From NCBI GenBank assembly GCA_023436385.1, contig JAEZJH010000042.1, positions 1 through 7,458 on the forward strand: a stretch of DNA of 7,458 bases. Direction: 5' to 3'. The notes beneath the pieces were generated by a model. The model was not told the DNA's origin. It saw only the letters and a list, made by a program, of their open reading frames with translations, and did no database searches. Both the position numbers and the translations under genes were made by a program. Shown here one piece after another: positions 1 to 4,617 of the stretch (position 1 is its first letter; the number at the start of each line of letters is the position of its first letter). Source of the stretch: Pseudomonadota bacterium (GTDB taxonomy: Bacteria > Myxococcota > Myxococcia > Myxococcales > Vulgatibacteraceae).

Positions 1-443
<443 letters not shown>

Positions 444-448
444 AAGCC

Positions 449-464
449 GCCCGTCGGGACGGGC
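449..464 (+). promoter_or_regulatory. Hairpin just after the acyl-CoA dehydrogenase stop
   Basis: GCCCGTC and GACGGGC form a perfect 7-bp inverted repeat separated by GG; in practice this is a 6-bp stem with a CGGG tetraloop. It begins 5 nt after the dehydrogenase stop codon. No T-run follows, so it is a weak candidate for a terminator and more likely an mRNA 3'-end-stabilising or processing element inside the operon. That function is inferred. Confidence 0.4.
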
Positions 465-486
465 ATGTTGCGGAGACGCATGGGTT

Positions 487-506
487 CGGCCTCCCCCCGG
501 AGGCCG
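487..506 (+). promoter_or_regulatory. Strong hairpin immediately before the etfB ribosome binding site
   Basis: CGGCCTCC and GGAGGCCG form a perfect 8-bp stem around a CCCC loop, extendable by a T-G pair. It ends 2 nt before the AGGAGG of etfB. The 3' arm contains GGAGGC, the same hexamer as the true Shine-Dalgarno region at 510-515. The 5' arm GCCTCC could therefore pair with either copy, giving two mutually exclusive folds, one hiding the ribosome binding site. The pairing is visible in the sequence; a regulatory role is speculative. Confidence 0.4.
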
Positions 507-508
507 GC

Positions 509-514
509 AGGAGG
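509..514 (+). promoter_or_regulatory. Ribosome binding site of etfB
   Basis: A perfect AGGAGG lies 4 nt upstream of GTG 519. It supports this GTG over the upstream in-frame ATG codons at 465 and 480, which would add a non-homologous Arg/Pro-rich leader and place the hairpin inside the coding region. Confidence 0.75.
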
Positions 515-518
515 CACG

Positions 519-1310
519 GTGAAGATCCTTTGCACGGTGAAGCGGGTCGAGGACCCGGAGCAGAAGATCAAGGTCAAGCCCGACGGCAGCGGCATCGTCC
601 TCGAGGGCATGAACTACAAGCCCAACCCCTTCGACGAGATCGCCGTCGAGGAGGCGCTCAGGCTCAAGGAGAAGCTCGGCGGCGAGGTGGTGGTGGCGGC
701 GGCGGGCGACGACAAGTTCGTCACCGAGATGCGTCACGCCATGGCGATGGGCGCCGACCGCGGCATCCTGGTGAAGCTCGCCAAGCCGATCGACTCCGAC
801 GCCGCCGCCCGGCTGTTCGCGAAGATCGTCGAGCGGGAGAAGCCCGACATCGTGATCCTCGGCAAGCAGGCGGTGGACGACGACCAGAACCAGACCGGCC
901 AGCTCCTCGCCGCCTACCTCGGCTGGCCCCAGGCCACCTTCGCCGGCAAGGTGGAGAGCCTCGAGTCCGCGGAGGAGAAGGCGAAGAAGCCGGGCCTCGA
1001 GGTGGACGGCGGCAAGGCCAAGGTGATCCGCGAGGTGGACGGCGGCCTGGAGATCGTCGAGGTGCAGCTCCCGGCGGTGATCACCTGCGACCTCCGGCTC
1101 AACATGCCCCGCTACGCCTCCCTCCCCGGGATCATGAAGGCGAAGAAGAAGCCGATCGAGGAGCTGACCCCGGAGGCCCTCGGGGTGGACGCCACGCCGA
1201 AGGTCCGGGTGCTGAAGCTGGCCAGCCCGCCGGCGCGGAAGGGCGGCATCACCGTCCCCGACGTCGCCACCCTGGTCGACAAGCTGAAGAACGAGGCGAA
1301 GGTCCTCTAA
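519..1310 (+). CDS. etfB: Electron transfer flavoprotein beta subunit
   Basis: This is the small subunit of the heterodimeric ETF, which carries electrons from acyl-CoA dehydrogenases to ETF:quinone oxidoreductase. The GTG start gives 263 residues, the usual EtfB length, beginning VKILCTVKRV as family members do (M/V-K-I-L-V-x-V-K-R-V). QAVDDDQNQTGQ (about 117-128) is the nucleotide-loop motif of classical ETFs that bind AMP; bifurcating ETFs have a D-G-D-T-A-Q-V-G-P type motif here. VIREVDGGLEIVEVQLPAVIT (about 170-190) fits the EtfB signature. LRLNMPRY (about 192-199) matches the recognition loop that docks onto partner dehydrogenases, and MKAKKKPIEEL follows directly. The gene sits between the dehydrogenase (75-nt gap) and etfA (36-nt gap), in the same frame as both. 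Membership of the classical housekeeping ETF group is well supported by these motifs. Confidence 0.97.
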   Translation: MKILCTVKRVEDPEQKIKVKPDGSGIVLEGMNYKPNPFDEIAVEEALRLKEKLGGEVVVAAAGDDKFVTEMRHAMAMGADRGILVKLAKPIDSDAAARLFAKIVEREKPDIVILGKQAVDDDQNQTGQLLAAYLGWPQATFAGKVESLESAEEKAKKPGLEVDGGKAKVIREVDGGLEIVEVQLPAVITCDLRLNMPRYASLPGIMKAKKKPIEELTPEALGVDATPKVRVLKLASPPARKGGITVPDVATLVDKLKNEAKVL

Positions 1311-1333
1311 CGACGGGACCGATTGCGAGATCC

Positions 1334-1339
1334 GGAGGA
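1334..1339 (+). promoter_or_regulatory. Ribosome binding site of etfA
   Basis: GGAGGA lies 7 nt upstream of ATG 1347. It fixes this start over the upstream in-frame TTG at 1323, from which an extra leader of eight residues would have to be translated through the Shine-Dalgarno sequence. Confidence 0.75.
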
Positions 1340-1346
1340 CCAAAAC

Positions 1347-2312
1347 ATGTCGAACGTTCTCGTCGTTGCCGAGCACCTGAACGGCAACCTGAAGAAGTCC
1401 TCGCTGAACGCCCTCGCCGCCGGCCACGAGCTGGCGAAGCGGTCGGGCGGCAAAGTGGTGGCGCTCGTCCTCGGCCAGGGGATCGGCAACGCCGCCGCCG
1501 AGCTGGCGAACTACGGCGCCGCCGAGGTCTGGACCGCGGAGGATGCCCGCCTCGAGCACGCCATCGCCGACGTCTGGGCCAAGGCGATCGAGAAGGCCGC
1601 GAAGGATCACGGCGCCGCCTACGTGGTCGCCGCCGCCACCGCCCAGGGCAAGGACATCCTCCCCCGGGTGGCCGCCGCCCTCGGCGCCGGGATGGCCACC
1701 GACGTGCTCCGCTTCGGCGGCGAGGGGGCCAACGTCACCTTCGTCCGGCCGATGTGGGCCGGCTCCGTCCTCGCCGAGGTGGCGATCGACACGCCGGTGA
1801 AGCTGCTCACGGTCCGCCCCACCGACTTCGCGCCGGCCGCGAAGGCGGCGGCGGCCTCGCCGGTGAAGCCGATGGCGCTCCCCGAGCTGCCGGCCTCGAA
1901 GGCCCGCTTCCTCGAGTTTCGCCAGGTGAAGAGCGCCCGGCCGGAGCTGACCGAGGCGCGGGTGGTGGTGGCCGGCGGCCGCGGCACCAAGGGCGACTTC
2001 AAGCCGGTGGAGGGCCTCGCCGACGAGTTGGGCGGCGCGGTGGGCGCCTCCCGCGCGGTGGTCGACGCCGGCTGGGTGCCGAACGACTACCAGGTCGGCC
2101 AGACCGGCAAGACCGTGGCCCCCGAGCTGTACATCGCCATGGGCATCTCCGGCGCCATCCAGCACGTCGCCGGCATGAAGGGCTCGAAGGTGATCGTGGC
2201 CGTCAACAAGGACCCGGAGGCGCCGATCTTCCAGATCGCCGACTACGGCCTGGTGGGCGACCGCTTCAAGATCGCCCCCGAGCTGGAGAAGGCGATCCAC
2301 GCCGCGAAGTAG
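1347..2312 (+). CDS. etfA: Electron transfer flavoprotein alpha subunit
   Basis: This is the FAD-binding large subunit of ETF and the partner of the preceding EtfB. ATG 1347 gives 321 residues, normal for the family, beginning MSNVLVVAEH. The N-terminal domain (about 1-190) is the ETF alpha/beta fold. The C-terminal domain carries the FAD site: GGRGTKG (about 210-216), GASR (233-236), QTGK (252-255), the EtfA signature from LYIAMGISGAIQH through the following AVN (about 261-287), and DYGLVGD (299-305). All expected FAD contacts are visible and there is no extension, ferredoxin domain or truncation. Together with EtfB this is a complete classical ETF. The quinone-reducing partner (ETF-QO) must be encoded elsewhere. 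The stop is TAG at 2310-2312, followed 13 nt later by a strong hairpin that may end or attenuate the transcript. Confidence 0.97.
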   Translation: MSNVLVVAEHLNGNLKKSSLNALAAGHELAKRSGGKVVALVLGQGIGNAAAELANYGAAEVWTAEDARLEHAIADVWAKAIEKAAKDHGAAYVVAAATAQGKDILPRVAAALGAGMATDVLRFGGEGANVTFVRPMWAGSVLAEVAIDTPVKLLTVRPTDFAPAAKAAAASPVKPMALPELPASKARFLEFRQVKSARPELTEARVVVAGGRGTKGDFKPVEGLADELGGAVGASRAVVDAGWVPNDYQVGQTGKTVAPELYIAMGISGAIQHVAGMKGSKVIVAVNKDPEAPIFQIADYGLVGDRFKIAPELEKAIHAAK

Positions 2313-2325
2313 CGCGGACGCCACG

Positions 2326-2362
2326 CCGGGGCGCGGCCTCTCGAGGGGCCTCGCCCCGGTTT
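2326..2362 (+). terminator. Possible terminator/attenuator hairpin after etfA
   Basis: CCGGGGCG (2326-2333) and CGCCCCGG (2352-2359) form a perfect 8-bp outer stem. After one C/T mismatch, an inner stem GGCCTC/GAGGGGCC adds about 6 more pairs, including one T-G, around a TCGA loop. Only TTT (2360-2362) follows, so intrinsic termination would be inefficient. It could be a leaky terminator lowering expression of the hydrolase and pseudouridine synthase genes, or an mRNA-stabilising structure at the etfA 3' end. Confidence 0.5.
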
Positions 2363-2387
2363 GCCGGGGGGGAGAGCCGAGGAGCGC

Positions 2388-3446
2388 TTGGAAGCACTGC
2401 AGCCAGGGGGCGTTCGGGACGACGGCGATCGCGCCCTCGAGGCCCTCGGCCTCTTCCGCATCCCGGTGCCCGTCCCGTTCCCCTCCGCGGGCGGGCCGGT
2501 CAACGTGGTGGTCGCCCTCGAGGAGGACGGCGGCCTCGCCTTCCTCGACAGCGGCCTGGGCACGCCGGAGGCGGAGGCGGCGCTCCGGGACGGCCTCGCC
2601 GCCCGCGGCTTCTCCTTCGCCGACGCCCGCCGGATCCTCCTCACCCACGGCCACGTCGATCACTACGGCCTCGCCGCGACGATCCGCGCGGAGTCGGGCG
2701 CCCCCGTGCGGATCCACCCCGCCGACCGGCGGAAGGTGGTCGATCCCGACCGGCAGATCGGCCCCGAGTACCGGGCCTTCCTGATCCGCGCCGGCGCCCG
2801 CCCCGAGGACGTGGCGCCGATGCTCGCCATCGGCGGCACCTCCGGCCGCTTCGCCCGCCCCGTGGCGCCTCCCGTCGGCGACCTGGTCGCCGGGGAGCGC
2901 TTCCGCTTTGCCCGCTGCGAGGCGACGGTGGTGGCGATGCCGGGCCACACGCCCGGGCTCACCTGCCTGCAGTTCCGGCCCCGGGACGGCGACGGCCCCA
3001 CCGTCTTCCTCGCCTCCGACCACCTCCTCGAGACGGTGAGCCCGAACCCGGTCCTCGAGCTCTCGCCGGACGGCGAACGGTTTCCCGCGCTCCCCACCTA
3101 CCTCGCCAGCCTCCGCCGGCTGGCCGACCTCGAGCCCGACTGGATCGTCCCGGGGCACGGCCCGGTCTTCCGGGAGCACCGCCGGGTGATCGCCTCCCTC
3201 GAGGCCTTCTACGAGCGGCGGCTCGAGCGCACGCTCGCGGCGCTGCCGCCCGAGGGCGCGAGCCCGGTGGAGCTGGTGGAGGCGCTCTTCTTCGCGCGGG
3301 GACGGCCCGCCGCCTCCCGGGTCGAGCTCTTCCTGATGCTCGGCGAGGTCTTGGGCTACCTCGACCTCCTCGCGCTCCGGGGCCGGGTGACGGCGGCCGA
3401 GCGGTCGGGCGTGCTCCGGTATCGACCTGCCCCGGCCGGCCCGTGA
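2388..3446 (+). CDS. Metallo-beta-lactamase-fold hydrolase, substrate unknown
   Basis: This is a soluble metal-dependent hydrolase of the MBL superfamily, about 352 residues from TTG 2388. Metal ligands are visible in order: THGHVDHYG (H87, H89, D91, H92), the His of PGHTPG (H187), the bridging Asp of ASDHLL (D211) and the His of PGHGPV (H257). A dinuclear (probably zinc) site is therefore complete. After the last ligand comes a roughly 85-residue helical tail beginning HRRVIASLEAFYERRLERTL, resembling the winged-helix C-terminus of LACTB2-like proteins. There is no signal peptide. The start is uncertain: the frame has no ATG or GTG before the first strand (FRIPVPVPFP), only TTG 2361, which abuts the upstream hairpin, and TTG 2388, preceded by GAGGAG. 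The gene follows etfA in the same frame and ends 13 nt before the pseudouridine synthase. RNase, thioesterase, lactonase or glyoxalase-type activity all remain possible. Confidence 0.88.
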   Translation: MEALQPGGVRDDGDRALEALGLFRIPVPVPFPSAGGPVNVVVALEEDGGLAFLDSGLGTPEAEAALRDGLAARGFSFADARRILLTHGHVDHYGLAATIRAESGAPVRIHPADRRKVVDPDRQIGPEYRAFLIRAGARPEDVAPMLAIGGTSGRFARPVAPPVGDLVAGERFRFARCEATVVAMPGHTPGLTCLQFRPRDGDGPTVFLASDHLLETVSPNPVLELSPDGERFPALPTYLASLRRLADLEPDWIVPGHGPVFREHRRVIASLEAFYERRLERTLAALPPEGASPVELVEALFFARGRPAASRVELFLMLGEVLGYLDLLALRGRVTAAERSGVLRYRPAPAGP

Positions 3447-3459
3447 TACAAGGCGCCCC

Positions 3460-4461
3460 GTGTTCGAACACACCATCTCCGCCGACGAGGCGGGGCAGCG
3501 GGTGGACAAGCTGATCCGGCGGCTCCTCCCCGACGTCCCGCTCTCCGGCGTCTACAAGCTGATCCGCACCAAGCGCGTCCGGGTGAACGGGAAGCGCACG
3601 GCCATCGACTACCTCCTCGCCCCGGGCGACAAGATCGAGGTGCGGGTAGCCGCGCCCCCGGGCGGCGCGGCGGCGCCGAAGCCCCGCGCGCCGGGGAAGC
3701 TCCCCCACGTCGAGGTGCTCTACGAGGACGAGGCGATCCTGGCGGTGGACAAGCCGGGCGGCCTCGCCGTGCACCCGGGCTCCGGGATCACCGGGGCGAC
3801 GCTGGTCGACTGGGTCCGGCACCGGTTGGGCACCGACCCCGCCTCGCTCGAGTTCAAGCCGAGCCCGGCCCACCGCCTCGACCGCGAGACCTCCGGGGTG
3901 ATCCTGATCGCCAAGCAGCGCCGGGCGATGGTGCGGCTCACCGAGATCTTCACCGAGGGCTCGGCCCACAAGACCTACCTGACCCTGGTGAAGGGCCGGA
4001 TGCCGAAGCCGAAGGGGACGATCGATCTCCCGCTCGCCGAGCACCAGCAGACCGCCCGCTCGCGGGAGGAGCGCGGGGTCAACCTGCAGCCCGCGGTGAC
4101 GCACTACCGGACCCTCGCCCCGGGCGCCGCCGTCACGCTCCTCGAGTGCACCATCGAGACCGGCCGAACCCACCAGATCCGCCGTCACCTCGCCGCGGTC
4201 GGCCACCCGGTGGTCGGGGACGCGCGCTACGGCGACTTCCCGTTCAACCGGGAGGTTCGGGCCTCGTGGGGCCTGAAGCGCCAGTTCCTCCACGCGCGGC
4301 GCCTCGAGACCGAGCACCCGATCACCGGCAGGCCGCTGGTGGTGGAGGCGCCGCTGCCCGGGGACCTGGTGACGGCGCTGCACGCGGCGGGGATCGCCTG
4401 GACGTCGCCCGCGCCGCGGCCCGGGCGCCCGCCCGGAAGCACGCCGGGCGGGAGTCGGTGA
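3460..4461 (+). CDS. RluA-family 23S rRNA pseudouridine synthase (RluC/RluD-like)
   Basis: This enzyme isomerises specific uridines in RNA, most likely 23S rRNA, to pseudouridine. GTG 3460 gives 333 residues; AAGG lies 6 nt upstream. Residues about 12-64 form an S4 RNA-binding domain (QRVDKLIRRLLPDVP, then RVRVNGKR and a GDKIEV strand). A Pro/Ala linker (about 65-80) leads to the catalytic domain, which starts VLYEDEAILAVDKPGGLAVHPG. HRLDRETSG (138-146) carries the catalytic Asp141. RTHQIRRHLAAVGHPVVGDARYGD type motif residues lie at 236-259, and QFLHARRLETEHP near 275-287 is typical of RluC. The S4 domain excludes the short RluA type. RluC and RluD cannot be separated with confidence by eye. 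The last 20 residues are a Pro/Gly/Arg-rich tail encoded by an inverted repeat and are probably not part of the fold. The gene is translationally close to the preceding hydrolase, with a 13-nt gap. Confidence 0.93.
   Translation: MFEHTISADEAGQRVDKLIRRLLPDVPLSGVYKLIRTKRVRVNGKRTAIDYLLAPGDKIEVRVAAPPGGAAAPKPRAPGKLPHVEVLYEDEAILAVDKPGGLAVHPGSGITGATLVDWVRHRLGTDPASLEFKPSPAHRLDRETSGVILIAKQRRAMVRLTEIFTEGSAHKTYLTLVKGRMPKPKGTIDLPLAEHQQTARSREERGVNLQPAVTHYRTLAPGAAVTLLECTIETGRTHQIRRHLAAVGHPVVGDARYGDFPFNREVRASWGLKRQFLHARRLETEHPITGRPLVVEAPLPGDLVTALHAAGIAWTSPAPRPGRPPGSTPGGSR
4428..4452 (+). terminator. Hairpin within the 3' end of the pseudouridine synthase gene
   Basis: CCCGCCCGG (4428-4436) and CCGGGCGGG (4444-4452) form a perfect 9-bp stem around AAGCACG. 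It ends 6 nt before the TGA stop (4459-4461). No T-run follows. It is the strongest inverted repeat near the end of this transcription unit and could act in termination (possibly Rho-assisted) or 3'-end protection. It also encodes the low-complexity tail of the protein. Confidence 0.4.
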
Positions 4462-4475
4462 TCCCGGCGCCGGGA
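4462..4475. repeat. 14-bp perfect palindrome directly after the stop codon
   Basis: TCCCGGCGCCGGGA reads identically on both strands and starts at the base after the TGA stop of the pseudouridine synthase gene. With no spacer it makes a poor RNA hairpin, so it could be a dimeric protein-binding site, or chance in DNA this rich in G and C. It lies about 64 nt before the possible promoter of the PBP1A gene. Confidence 0.35.
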
Positions 4476-4538
4476 AATCCGCGGTTCCTCGCGATCTTGC
4501 CGCCACATCGGCGGGGCGTGGGCCTGCTCGCCCTGACG

Positions 4539-4568
4539 TTGTCCGGAGCGGGACGGGTGCACTAACCT
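4539..4568 (+). promoter_or_regulatory. Possible sigma-70-type promoter for the PBP1A gene
   Basis: TTGTCC (4539-4544, 4 of 6 match to TTGACA) and TAACCT (4563-4568, keeping the T-A-n-n-n-T core) are 18 nt apart. They lie about 50 nt ahead of the PBP1A start in a 156-nt gap. The match is modest, but this is one of the few relatively AT-containing spots in the gap, and the position suits a separate transcription unit. Confidence 0.35.
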
Positions 4569-4575
4569 GTGGCGC

Positions 4576-4592
4576 TTCGCCGGGGGGGCGAA
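4576..4592 (+). promoter_or_regulatory. Hairpin in the PBP1A leader
   Basis: TTCGCC (4576-4581) and GGCGAA (4587-4592) pair around a G5 loop, within a run of seven G (4582-4588). It would lie in the 5' untranslated region if transcription starts just after 4568, about 25 nt before the start codon. A leader role is conceivable, but no known riboswitch or thermometer class is recognised. Confidence 0.3.
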
Positions 4593-4617
4593 ACGGCTTG
4601 GTTTCCAGGGGGTCGGT

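Noticed and set aside
465..518. N-terminal extension of EtfB from ATG 465
   Set aside because: The extra 18 residues are Arg/Pro-rich and not homologous. GTG 519 has a perfect AGGAGG and gives the canonical EtfB N-terminus; the extension overlaps an 8-bp hairpin.
4146..4565. A 139-codon plus-strand frame running off the end of the pseudouridine synthase gene
   Set aside because: It overlaps conserved catalytic-domain coding sequence in another frame and yields Arg/Pro/Gly-rich sequence with no family features.
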